7,940 nucleotides of DNA from Lachnoclostridium sp. UBA3775 (GTDB taxonomy: Bacteria; Bacillota; Clostridia; Lachnospirales; Lachnospiraceae): positions 1-7,940 of the forward strand of contig DFFN01000040.1 in assembly GCA_002369525.1 (NCBI GenBank). Direction: 5' to 3'. Positions 1 to 6,783 of the stretch are shown one piece after another. The position numbers were made by a program, and so were the translations under genes. Position 1 is the first letter of the stretch; each line of letters opens with the position of its first letter. The notes under the pieces are model-generated. The model was not told the origin of the DNA. It did no database searches and saw nothing but the letters and a program-made list of their open reading frames with translations.

Positions 1-63
1 GCCAAGCGGTAAGGCACAGCACTTTGACTGCTGCATTCGTTGGTTCGAATCCAACTGGCCCAG
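1..63 (+). tRNA. tRNA-Gln (anticodon UUG), 5' end cut off by the window
   Basis: The anticodon stem pairs 17-21 with 29-33 around a seven-base loop whose middle bases 24-26 are TTG, giving glutamine. The T-arm (GTTGG, TTCGAAT, CCAAC) is perfect and ends at 55. The 3' acceptor strand TGGCCCA lies at 56-62 with a G discriminator at 63. The 5' acceptor strand and the first part of the D-arm lie before the window. The next bases are TGG, so the 3' CCA is not encoded and must be added by CCA nucleotidyltransferase. This is probably the penultimate member of a tRNA cluster that continues upstream. Confidence 0.95.
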
Positions 64-162
64 TGGTAGAAACACCTCACGTTGTTCGGTGTTTCCTTGA
101 ATTAACCGCGTCAAGCGTCACGCGGACTGACTGTCGTAACCCTTTCAGGCTTACGACAATAT
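64..162 (+). other. Inter-tRNA spacer with three consecutive hairpins
   Basis: This 99-base spacer contains three inverted repeats in a row. GAAACACC (69-76) pairs with GGTGTTTC (88-95), an 8-bp stem with an 11-base loop. CCGCGT (106-111) pairs with ACGCGG (120-125), a 6-bp stem with an 8-base loop. TGTCGTAA (132-139) pairs with TTACGACA (151-158), an 8-bp stem whose loop can add a CC/GG pair. None is followed by a T run, so they do not look like terminators. If the two tRNAs are co-transcribed, these would be structured elements of the precursor, perhaps affecting processing. The pairings are seen directly; the role is inferred. Confidence 0.6.
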
Positions 163-242
<80 letters not shown>

Positions 243-244
243 AG

Positions 245-284
245 AAACTCCGGGGATTGAAATCACCTCAGGAGTTTTTATTTT
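245..284 (+). terminator. Intrinsic terminator of the tRNA cluster
   Basis: AAACTCC (245-251) pairs with GGAGTTT (271-277), with extra internal pairing GAT/ATC (255-257 with 262-264) inside the loop. The stem is followed by TTTTTATTTT. It begins three bases after the tRNA-Leu discriminator, as expected for the end of a tRNA transcript. Confidence 0.85.
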
Positions 285-318
285 ATATAATAAAGTACAT
301 TAAATAGCTAAAATATGC

Positions 319-347
319 TTGACTAATTCTTAAAATAATATTAAAAT
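319..347 (+). promoter_or_regulatory. Sigma-A promoter for the coiled-coil membrane protein gene
   Basis: TTGACT (319-324) as -35 and TAAAAT (342-347) as -10 are separated by 17 bp in very AT-rich DNA. Transcription would start near 354, leaving a 5' leader of roughly 27 bases that contains the GGAGG at 366-370. It lies just after the tRNA terminator and marks a new transcription unit. Confidence 0.75.
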
Positions 348-365
348 TATCATAGTATGTTTCAT

Positions 366-370
366 GGAGG
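366..370 (+). promoter_or_regulatory. Ribosome binding site choosing the ATG at 381
   Basis: GGAGG is 10 bases before ATG 381. An in-frame ATG at 357 lies upstream of this site and almost on the predicted transcription start, so it cannot use it. This sets the protein start at 381. Confidence 0.75.
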
Positions 371-380
371 TTTTTACACT

Positions 381-1451
381 ATGGATCCCAATGATATGTT
401 TGCCCAGTTTGAAGAGGCGAAAAGACGTGCGGAAGAAGAAGCTGCCGCACAGAAAGCTGCCGAGGAAGCAGCTTTAGCCGAAGCCGATGCTGCGATCAAG
501 GCAGCAGAGGAAGAAGCAAGAAGGCAGCTTGAAGAGATAGAAAAAGCTCAGGCGGAAGCTGAAAGAATTCAGCGCGAAGCAGAGGAAGCCGCAAGACAGG
601 CGGAAGAGGAAGCAAGAAGACAGGCCGAGATAGCAGCACAGAAGGCTGCCGAGGCTGAGGCAAGAGCAAAAGCCGAGGCTGAAGCCGCAGAGAAAAGGGC
701 TGCACAGCTCAAGGCTCAGGCTGAAGCTGAGGAACGCGCAAAGAAAGAAGCCGCCGCAAAGGCAAAGGCTGAAGAAGAAGCAAGAATAAAGGCCGAAAAG
801 GAAGCCGCAGAACAGGCTAAGAGGGAAGCAGAGCAGAAAGCCAAGGAAGAAGCTCAGGCTGCCGAGAGAGCAAAGAAGGAAGCGGAAGAAAAGGCCAAAG
901 AAGAAGCCAGAAGGCTTAAGGAAGAGAGAAAAGCCAGCGGTGCTCTGAATCCCGTAATGCTCGGAATTGCCGCTGTGATCGCAATTGCATTGATCGTGGG
1001 ATCTTTCATAGTTTCGAAGATGATTTTCGGCAATAAGAATTCCGGAGGCGGCTCGGATGTAAGCGGCTTCCAGAGCGAGATCAAGTCGGCAATCGAAAAA
1101 GCCGAGGTGGAGGCCGATTTCTATGTTGCACAATATTCGGGCGCAACACTTCCGAGACTTTGCATAGCAAACAACAATGAATATATTGTTTACTATCTTG
1201 AAGGAACAACGGTATACAAAGTTGCCGGTAAATATACCGGAAATGCCACCAACCCCGCTACAAAGATCGAGGCGGCCAAGAAGGTTAAAACTTCGGGCGG
1301 AAGCAGCGTATGCGAAAACATAACCTCGTTCTTCGTAGATACAAGCAAACGTTCTTCCGGACAGATTGCAATAAAGGTAAGAAGCGGCAGCTCTGATGTC
1401 AAAGTAACTAACGTTGCGGTAAAGGCAGCAGAGACTCAGGCAACGGAATAA
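381..1451 (+). CDS. Single-pass membrane protein with long Ala/Glu/Lys coiled coil and small extracytoplasmic domain
   Basis: The product has 356 residues and I do not recognise a named family. Residues about 8-185 are an unbroken Ala/Glu/Lys/Arg/Gln-rich helix with almost no proline or glycine, like the TolA middle domain; it could be a coiled coil or a single charged helix. Residues about 191-215 form one hydrophobic membrane segment (MLGIAAVIAIALIVGSFIVS), preceded by many Lys/Arg and with no signal peptide, so the coil should be cytoplasmic. A Gly/Ser linker then leads to about 125 residues outside, predicted beta-rich, with two cysteines (in RLCIANN and SVCENI) that could form a disulfide. 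The stretch IVYYLEGTTVYKV followed by ENITSFFVD and QIAIKV recalls the C-terminal sheet of pseudopilins, but there is no prepilin cleavage motif; this likeness is by eye only. It has its own promoter and terminator, so it is probably monocistronic. A structural or envelope-linking role is inference. Confidence 0.85.
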   Translation: MDPNDMFAQFEEAKRRAEEEAAAQKAAEEAALAEADAAIKAAEEEARRQLEEIEKAQAEAERIQREAEEAARQAEEEARRQAEIAAQKAAEAEARAKAEAEAAEKRAAQLKAQAEAEERAKKEAAAKAKAEEEARIKAEKEAAEQAKREAEQKAKEEAQAAERAKKEAEEKAKEEARRLKEERKASGALNPVMLGIAAVIAIALIVGSFIVSKMIFGNKNSGGGSDVSGFQSEIKSAIEKAEVEADFYVAQYSGATLPRLCIANNNEYIVYYLEGTTVYKVAGKYTGNATNPATKIEAAKKVKTSGGSSVCENITSFFVDTSKRSSGQIAIKVRSGSSDVKVTNVAVKAAETQATE

Positions 1452-1466
1452 TCATTTAAGCAGGCA

Positions 1467-1500
1467 AGGCTGTCGCAAATCAAGCGGCAGCCTTTATTTT
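1467..1500 (+). terminator. Intrinsic terminator after the coiled-coil gene
   Basis: AGGCTGTCGC (1467-1476) pairs with GCGGCAGCCT (1484-1493) as a 10-bp stem with a single T-G wobble and the 7-base loop AAATCAA. TTTATTTTATT follows. It starts 15 bases after the stop codon. No promoter is visible between it and the next gene. Confidence 0.9.
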
Positions 1501-1524
1501 ATTAAAACACAAAGGAGAAGAAAA

Positions 1525-2076
1525 ATGGCAAAGGTTTATGTGATGCTGGCAAACGGCTTTGAAGAAATTGAAGGCCTTACGGTTGTGGATATTTTGAGGA
1601 GAGGAAAGGTTGATTGCGAGACAGTATCGATTGAAAAGGATCTGAACATACTCGGCTCACATTCGATAAAGCTTGAAGCCGACAGAATGTTCGGCGATGT
1701 TGATTTTAATGCCGGAGACATGGTGGTTCTTCCCGGAGGACTTAAAGGCACAAATGCTCTTATGGCACACGAGGGTCTTAAAAAGGTGCTTGCCGACTAC
1801 CTGAAGGCGGACAAGTGGATCTCGGCAATATGCGCGGCACCATCCGTGCTCGGCGTAAACGGTGTTCTCAAAGGGAAAAAGGCTGTCTGCTACCCGGGGT
1901 TCGAGGATAAGCTTGACGGTGCCGAAGTAATGTACGGCGCAAAGGTGGTTAAGGACGGAAAAATCATCACTTCAAGGGGCATGGGAACCGCAATCGATTT
2001 TGCTCTTGCCCTGCTTGAGTGCATTGAAGGCAGCGAGACGGCAAAAAAGATATCAAAAGGCATACAGTTTACGTGA
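1525..2076 (+). CDS. DJ-1/PfpI (YajL/ThiJ-like) family protein
   Basis: The product has 183 residues, full length for the DJ-1 subgroup of cytoplasmic glutamine-amidotransferase-like proteins. The N-terminal strand VYVMLANGFEEIEGLTVVD carries Glu16, which aligns with Glu18 of human DJ-1. The nucleophile elbow AICAAPSVL places the reactive cysteine at Cys103. SRGMGTAIDFALALLE matches the conserved C-terminal RGxGT helix start. Members are credited with oxidative-stress chaperone, glyoxalase or deglycase activity, so the substrate cannot be fixed from sequence. Where human DJ-1 has THP (His126), this protein has CYP, adding a second cysteine, Cys122. AGGAG at 1513-1517 precedes ATG 1525 by 7 bases. 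The gene starts 24 bases after a strong terminator with no obvious promoter, so it may rely on read-through. Confidence 0.95.
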   Translation: MAKVYVMLANGFEEIEGLTVVDILRRGKVDCETVSIEKDLNILGSHSIKLEADRMFGDVDFNAGDMVVLPGGLKGTNALMAHEGLKKVLADYLKADKWISAICAAPSVLGVNGVLKGKKAVCYPGFEDKLDGAEVMYGAKVVKDGKIITSRGMGTAIDFALALLECIEGSETAKKISKGIQFT

Positions 2077-2139
2077 ATTGCTTTAAAAATCGCTCTAAAA
2101 TGACGTCTTTTTTTACATAATTGCAAAATACAAAAAAAG

Positions 2140-2170
2140 TTGTGGGAAGAGTAGCAAATTATGCTATAAT
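2140..2170 (+). promoter_or_regulatory. Extended -10 promoter for the PAS/GGDEF/EAL gene
   Basis: TATAAT (2165-2170) is preceded by TGC, an extended -10. A weak -35 candidate, TTGTGG (2140-2145), lies 19 bp upstream. Transcription would start near 2177, giving a leader of about 50 bases. The stretch from the end of the DJ-1 gene (2077) to here holds a T run at 2107-2114 but no convincing terminator hairpin. Confidence 0.7.
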
Positions 2171-2216
2171 ATATTTTGTGCAGGGGTATATCCTTGTCTA
2201 AATGAACAATAAAATC

Positions 2217-2224
2217 AGGGGTGA
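2217..2224 (+). promoter_or_regulatory. Ribosome binding site choosing the ATG at 2230
   Basis: AGGGGTGA ends 5 bases before ATG 2230. The in-frame GTG at 2221 lies inside this site and so cannot be the start served by it; the protein therefore begins MAGENRTPKK. Confidence 0.7.
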
Positions 2225-2229
2225 GAACA

Positions 2230-5200
2230 ATGGCAGGAGAAAACAGAACTCCCAAAAAGTTCGACATGTCTAGAATTGCCGAGCTTGAGCAGGAACTGCA
2301 GCGTGAAAAGGAAAAACTGAATTTCATTAAGGAAATGCTTGATTGCGGTCTTTGGGAGTATGAGATCAAAAGAAAGAGACTGGTTCAGAGCAAGAGCCTT
2401 GAGGGAGCATTCGGCGGGGTTATAGACAATTATCGCGAAACCATCAAAAACAGCAATGAGATTTATCCTGCTGATATTCCGATCTTTGATAAATTTGTTG
2501 ACAGCATGGATGCCGGAGAACCGACTTTCTCTTATGAAATGAGAATGGATACCGGAACAGACCATTATGTATGGGTACGTTTTGAAGGCTACACTGTGAA
2601 GGGTACGGACGGTCTTCCCGAAAAGGTTGTCGGAAGATCGATGAACATTGATTCCGAAAAGCAGGCCGACGCAATAATGATCAAACGTGCCGAAAGCGAC
2701 ATAATCACAGGCCTGATGACAAGAGATTCTTTTATTTCAAGAATTTCGGTTGCCATCTCAAGAAGCCGCGTAACGGATCATCATGCTTTTATATTGCTTG
2801 ACATAAATAATTTCGCATCGATAAACAAACAGTGGGGTAATTCCTACGGCGAATATGTGCTTGAAGCTTTCGGCAATGCTCTTGCAGGAATGTTCAAGGG
2901 GGATGAAATGGTTGCCCGTATCGAGGGTGACTCCTTTGCGGTATTCCTTCGCGAGATAAAAAATGCCGGTGCGGTCATCGAAATCGCAAAGTCGATAATC
3001 GAGATGACAAACAGGCTGGTGCTCAAGAGAGATACGCCGCTGACTCTTTCGATCGGTGTTTCCGTATGCCCCGAAGACGGCAAGGATTATTCAACTCTCT
3101 ACAAAAAAGCATCGATAGCTCTCCAGGCTGCCAAGGAAAATCCTTCAAAGCCCTGCGAGTTCTATGCAACTACGCTTGCAAACAATCCTCATACGGTTAA
3201 GAAGTACGCCGATGAAGAGGGTACCACCGAAGCAAGAAAGATCATCCGCGAGCAGAAGATGTCACAGTACGGCAAGGTTGAGAAATATTTTGTTGACAGA
3301 GTGATGGACATGCTTGCCAGCGATGAGGCAAATCCCGACGAAATAAATAAGGTTCTTGCCGAGATCGGTAAATACTACAAATATACCAGAATCTACACAT
3401 ACAATTACGATAAGCGCGGTTCTACCTGCTTTATCAAATACTATTGGAACGAAAAGGCAATACCTTACATGCGTGTATATGAACGTGTGGTTGACGCACA
3501 GTGGGACAGCGTATATGCAAGATTCAAGAATGATGCGCTTTTCTTCTGCGAGAATTCTTCAAGACTTGATTTTGAAGTTCCCGGAGAGCTTGCAAACGTA
3601 TTCGCACCCGTTGCTCTTCTTCAGTACAAGATCGACGAGGAAGACAATGCCGTTACCTGCATAAGCTTTGAAAGACCGCTCGGTCAGAGCTGGTCCAAGG
3701 AGGAAACCGATTTCCTTGTGAATTTCTCCAAGCTTTTGTGCATATACATGGAACGTATCCGTACCAGGGATCAGCTCAAGGAAGAGATCGAATATTCGCG
3801 TGACGTAATGAACAACCAGCTCGTTACCGACTATGCCGTTATGCCCGATTCCTACAAGCTCATCTTCGTCGGTGATGCGAACGGAAGGCAGTATGTTGCG
3901 GAAGAGGATAACCTTGTCTGCTATAAGACTGTAATGGGCAAGAATGAGCCCTGTAAGAACTGTCCTCTGCCGGGACTTCGCGGCGGAAACAAGAGCCGCT
4001 GTGCAATGGAGAGCTATTTCGAAAAGAATAAGAAATGGTTTACATCAACTGCCACCACCGTTAACCACGGCGATACAAGCTATGATTTCATCTGCTGGAC
4101 CGATGTTACCGCCTTTGTCGACAGAATGAAATCGAAGGATCTTCTTACCGGTCAGCTCACAGTGGACAGACTTGAACAGATTGTCGAGGATAAGATTTCC
4201 ATAATGAGAAAGCCTCAGAACCTGTTTGTATATTTCAATATACCGGATTTCAACGAGATCAACGATCTCTGGGGTTATGCAATATGTGACGAGGTTCTGA
4301 TCATCTATTCAAAGAGCGTTCAGGATCAGCTGAAGGAAGAGGAATATCTTGCGAGAGTTTCGGGCTCGACCTTTGTAATGTTCCTTGACTATGATGACAA
4401 GGAGCGTATCGTTGCAAGGCTTGAAATGATCATGCAGGGTGCGATCGCAGCGGTTCACAGAATGTATCCCGATGTTAAACTTCGTACATGGGTCGGTGTT
4501 TACAGAATGAACGGACATGGCGTTAAGATCGGTGAAATGATCGAATATGCCAATACCGCAAGAAAGAGCATCAATTCAAGAACCGAGCAGAATGAGGTTG
4601 AGATAGCATTCTACTCAGATACCCTTAAATCCGGCGCGACCTTTGCGAACTTTGTCCGCAGCAATATGCACAAGGCATTTGAAGACAAGGAATTCCGTGT
4701 ATTCTTCCAGCCGAGGCGTGATGATGACGGTGAGGTTGTCAAGGCAGACGTTGTTGTGAGATGGGTAACAAAAGAAGGTCAGGTTATCGAAAGAGATTCC
4801 TTTGCCGATATTATGGCTGAGGACGGTTTCATACAGGTGATCGATTCCTATATGCACGAAGAGACCTTCAGGCTCCTTGCAGAGTGGATCGGAAGAGAGA
4901 TCAAGCCGCCGATCATTTCGCTTGCATGCTCATGGCAGTACATGTTCAGCCCTGAATTCATGAAGCATACCAAAGAAGTGATCGAGAAATATCCGATACC
5001 CGCTTCGCTTGTTGAATTCATCATTCCGGAGGGCGTTAACGAAAGCAACTTCTACAGAGTTGTTTCAATACTTCAGGAGCTGCAGAATATGGGCTTCGTG
5101 ATCTCGCTCGATTCCTACATGACCAAGTATGCTCTCAATAATATGAGAACAGTCAAGATGATCGAAGAGAATCCGGATCTTAAGAAGCTTGATGACATTC

Positions 5201-5274
5201 AGGTTGAAGTCAGAGGAAACAAGCCTCTCAATGCCGATGATTTTGCAACTGCTCTCGACAATAACAAGAAGTGA
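2230..5274 (+). CDS. Degenerate PAS-GGDEF-GAF-PAS-GGDEF-EAL signalling protein
   Basis: The product is a soluble 1014-residue protein with no membrane segment. Domain order, by eye: short coiled coil (about 15-35); PAS_3-like (about 36-145, ending YVWVRFEGYTV to VVGRSMNID); GGDEF-1 (about 150-310); GAF-like (about 350-510); PAS-like module with Cys564, Cys575, Cys578 and Cys591 (about 520-632, ending FICWTDVTAF); GGDEF-2 (from 637, DLLTGQLT, to about 795); EAL (about 805-1014). In GGDEF-1 the signature is EGDSF (232-236), keeping the metal-binding Asp of LLDIN. GGDEF-2 has SGSTF (711-715) and Asn in place of that Asp. EAL has DVVVRW (840-845), lacks NxS and DDFGTG (SLACS and LDSYMTK instead) and ends short. 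GGDEF domains normally make cyclic di-GMP and EAL domains degrade it. Here GGDEF-2 and EAL are very probably inactive and GGDEF-1 doubtful, so a sensory, receptor or scaffold role is inferred. It has its own promoter and terminator. Confidence 0.93.
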   Translation: MAGENRTPKKFDMSRIAELEQELQREKEKLNFIKEMLDCGLWEYEIKRKRLVQSKSLEGAFGGVIDNYRETIKNSNEIYPADIPIFDKFVDSMDAGEPTFSYEMRMDTGTDHYVWVRFEGYTVKGTDGLPEKVVGRSMNIDSEKQADAIMIKRAESDIITGLMTRDSFISRISVAISRSRVTDHHAFILLDINNFASINKQWGNSYGEYVLEAFGNALAGMFKGDEMVARIEGDSFAVFLREIKNAGAVIEIAKSIIEMTNRLVLKRDTPLTLSIGVSVCPEDGKDYSTLYKKASIALQAAKENPSKPCEFYATTLANNPHTVKKYADEEGTTEARKIIREQKMSQYGKVEKYFVDRVMDMLASDEANPDEINKVLAEIGKYYKYTRIYTYNYDKRGSTCFIKYYWNEKAIPYMRVYERVVDAQWDSVYARFKNDALFFCENSSRLDFEVPGELANVFAPVALLQYKIDEEDNAVTCISFERPLGQSWSKEETDFLVNFSKLLCIYMERIRTRDQLKEEIEYSRDVMNNQLVTDYAVMPDSYKLIFVGDANGRQYVAEEDNLVCYKTVMGKNEPCKNCPLPGLRGGNKSRCAMESYFEKNKKWFTSTATTVNHGDTSYDFICWTDVTAFVDRMKSKDLLTGQLTVDRLEQIVEDKISIMRKPQNLFVYFNIPDFNEINDLWGYAICDEVLIIYSKSVQDQLKEEEYLARVSGSTFVMFLDYDDKERIVARLEMIMQGAIAAVHRMYPDVKLRTWVGVYRMNGHGVKIGEMIEYANTARKSINSRTEQNEVEIAFYSDTLKSGATFANFVRSNMHKAFEDKEFRVFFQPRRDDDGEVVKADVVVRWVTKEGQVIERDSFADIMAEDGFIQVIDSYMHEETFRLLAEWIGREIKPPIISLACSWQYMFSPEFMKHTKEVIEKYPIPASLVEFIIPEGVNESNFYRVVSILQELQNMGFVISLDSYMTKYALNNMRTVKMIEENPDLKKLDDIQVEVRGNKPLNADDFATALDNNKK

Positions 5275-5302
5275 TAAGGCTTTTTGGAAATAAAAAATCA
5301 AT

Positions 5303-5333
5303 AAGCGGCTTCCGGTTTGCGGAAGCCGCTTTT
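5303..5333 (+). terminator. Intrinsic terminator after the PAS/GGDEF/EAL gene
   Basis: AAGCGGCTTCCG (5303-5314) pairs perfectly with CGGAAGCCGCTT (5320-5331), a 12-bp stem with loop GTTTG. The T tract is short (TTTT, 5330-5333, partly inside the stem), but the stem is GC-rich and lies 28 bases after the stop codon, just before the tig promoter. Confidence 0.85.
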
Positions 5334-5372
5334 AACTGACAGTTTAAACCCTATTATTATAGGAAATAGTGA

Positions 5373-5402
5373 TTGACACAGAGCAATACGTTGTGCTATA
5401 AT
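5373..5402 (+). promoter_or_regulatory. Near-consensus promoter for tig
   Basis: A perfect -35 TTGACA (5373-5378) and a perfect -10 TATAAT (5397-5402) are 18 bp apart, with an upstream TGC making an extended -10. Transcription would start near 5409, leaving a leader of about 27 bases. This predicts strong constitutive sigma-A transcription. I see no CIRCE or CtsR-type operator overlapping it. Confidence 0.9.
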
Positions 5403-5422
5403 CATGTTTCGTAAAATATTTT

Positions 5423-5427
5423 GGAGG
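5423..5427 (+). promoter_or_regulatory. Ribosome binding site choosing the ATG at 5436
   Basis: GGAGG lies 8 bases before ATG 5436. The in-frame TTG at 5421 overlaps this site and would add five residues foreign to trigger factor, so it is not the start. Confidence 0.85.
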
Positions 5428-5435
5428 AACGACCG

Positions 5436-6776
5436 ATGAGTTGTACAGTTGAAAAATTAGAGAAGAGTATGGCTAAGCTCACAATCGAGTGTCCCGCTGA
5501 GGATTTTCTTGCAGCTTACCAGAAAGCATATCAGAAAAATAAGGGCAAAATCAATATAGCAGGATTCCGTAAAGGAAAGGCACCTCTCGCAATGATCGAG
5601 AAAATGTACGGACCTGAAATGTTCTATGAGGATGCGGCAAACGAGCTGATCCAGACAGCATATGAAAAAGCCTATGACGAGGTAGATATCGAGATAGTTT
5701 CAAGACCTACTATCGATGTTACACAGATCAAGAAGGGCGAGCCTTTTATCTTTACAGCTACCGTGGCAGTAAAGCCCGAGGTTACTCTCGGAGAGTACAA
5801 GGGAGTTGAGGTTACCGCAGCTGACGTAAGCGTCAGCGATGAGGAAGTTGATGCCGAGGTAAATAAGGCTCTTGAGCAGAATGCAAAGAAGGTTGATGTG
5901 ACCGACAGAGCTGTTGAGAAAGACGATGAAACAGTTATTGACTTCGAAGGCTTTGTAAATGGAGTTGCATTTGACGGCGGAAAGGGTACCGATTATCCTC
6001 TTACGATCGGTTCCGGTGCATTCATCCCCGGTTTCGAGGATCAGATCATCGGAAAGAATATCGGTGAAGAATTTGACGTAAATGTTACCTTCCCCGAGGA
6101 TTATCATTCAAAAGAGCTCGCAGGACAGCCTGCTGTTTTCAAGTGCACCGTTAAGTCCATAAAGAAGAAGGTCGTTGAGGAAGCAAGCGATGAGTTTGCA
6201 TCCGAGGTATCCGAATTCGAAACTCTTGCAGAGTATAAGGCTGACATAAAGAAGCGTCTTGAGGAAAACAAGAAGGCTCAGGCTGAGCAGGCTAAGGAGG
6301 ACGAGGCAGTTTCCAAGGCTTCCGCAAATTCAACAATTGAAATTCCCCAGCCCATGATCGAATCCCAGAAGGAACAGATGGCTCAGGATTTCGCATACAG
6401 ACTTAAGGCTCAGGGCATGAACATGGAACAGTACTTCCAGTTCACAGGTTTTGACAAGGCCAAGTTCTATGAGACCATGGAGCCTCAGGCAATTTCAAGA
6501 ATCCGTACAAGACTTACCCTCGAGGAAGTTGCAAAGGCTGAGAACCTTGAAGTTACCGAAGAGGATATGAACAAAGAGTACGAAGAGATGGCTAAGCAGT
6601 ACAACATGGAAGTTGACAAGGTTAAGGAAATCTTCGGCGACCGTGACAAAGAGCTCAAGGCTGACCTGCTCTGCAGAAAGGCTGCAAAGCTGATAGCAGA
6701 AAATGCAAAGGAAGCCAAGGCTGAAAAGAAAACTGCAAAGACCAAAAAGAAAGCTGCCGACAAGACAGAGGAATAA
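5436..6776 (+). CDS. tig: Trigger factor, ribosome-associated chaperone and prolyl isomerase
   Basis: The product has 446 residues, slightly longer than the roughly 425-432 of the B. subtilis and E. coli proteins. It binds the large ribosomal subunit at the exit tunnel and shields nascent chains. The N-terminal ribosome-binding domain carries the signature GFRKGKAP at residues 43-50, the same numbering as in E. coli. The FKBP-type prolyl isomerase domain follows (about 157-245, with VIDFEGFVNGVAFDGG and GAFIPGFEDQIIG). The helical substrate-cradling C-terminal domain spans about 250-420. The last 25 residues (422-446) form a Lys/Ala/Glu-rich tail that accounts for the extra length. It begins a cluster with clpP and clpX, a common Clostridia arrangement linking folding with proteolysis. 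A terminator lies between it and clpP. Confidence 0.98.
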   Translation: MSCTVEKLEKSMAKLTIECPAEDFLAAYQKAYQKNKGKINIAGFRKGKAPLAMIEKMYGPEMFYEDAANELIQTAYEKAYDEVDIEIVSRPTIDVTQIKKGEPFIFTATVAVKPEVTLGEYKGVEVTAADVSVSDEEVDAEVNKALEQNAKKVDVTDRAVEKDDETVIDFEGFVNGVAFDGGKGTDYPLTIGSGAFIPGFEDQIIGKNIGEEFDVNVTFPEDYHSKELAGQPAVFKCTVKSIKKKVVEEASDEFASEVSEFETLAEYKADIKKRLEENKKAQAEQAKEDEAVSKASANSTIEIPQPMIESQKEQMAQDFAYRLKAQGMNMEQYFQFTGFDKAKFYETMEPQAISRIRTRLTLEEVAKAENLEVTEEDMNKEYEEMAKQYNMEVDKVKEIFGDRDKELKADLLCRKAAKLIAENAKEAKAEKKTAKTKKKAADKTEE

Positions 6777-6783
6777 ATAAATG

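Noticed and set aside
474..1133. Minus-strand open frame of 219 codons opposite the coiled-coil gene
   Set aside because: Its Leu/Phe/Cys/Ser-rich composition is the antisense mirror of Ala/Glu/Lys codons, it has no ribosome binding site, and the plus-strand gene has promoter, binding site and terminator.
2077..2115. Possible terminator after the DJ-1 gene (T run at 2107-2114)
   Set aside because: The T run is preceded by the loopless palindrome GACGTC and AT-rich sequence; I could not form a credible hairpin.
2171..2229. Cyclic di-GMP or other riboswitch in the leader of the signalling gene
   Set aside because: The leader is only about 50 bases, too short for a known cyclic di-GMP aptamer plus expression platform, and shows only the small imperfect dyad GGGGTATATCC.
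1890..2565. Overlapping minus-strand open frames around the promoter of the PAS/GGDEF/EAL gene
   Set aside because: They are antisense to the DJ-1 and signalling genes, have no protein-like features I recognise, and lack their own translation signals.
5341..5435. CIRCE (HrcA) or CtsR operator upstream of tig, and likewise before clpP
   Set aside because: Neither the TTAGCACTC/GAGTGCTAA inverted repeat nor the tandem GGTCAAA-type heptamers is present in either upstream region.
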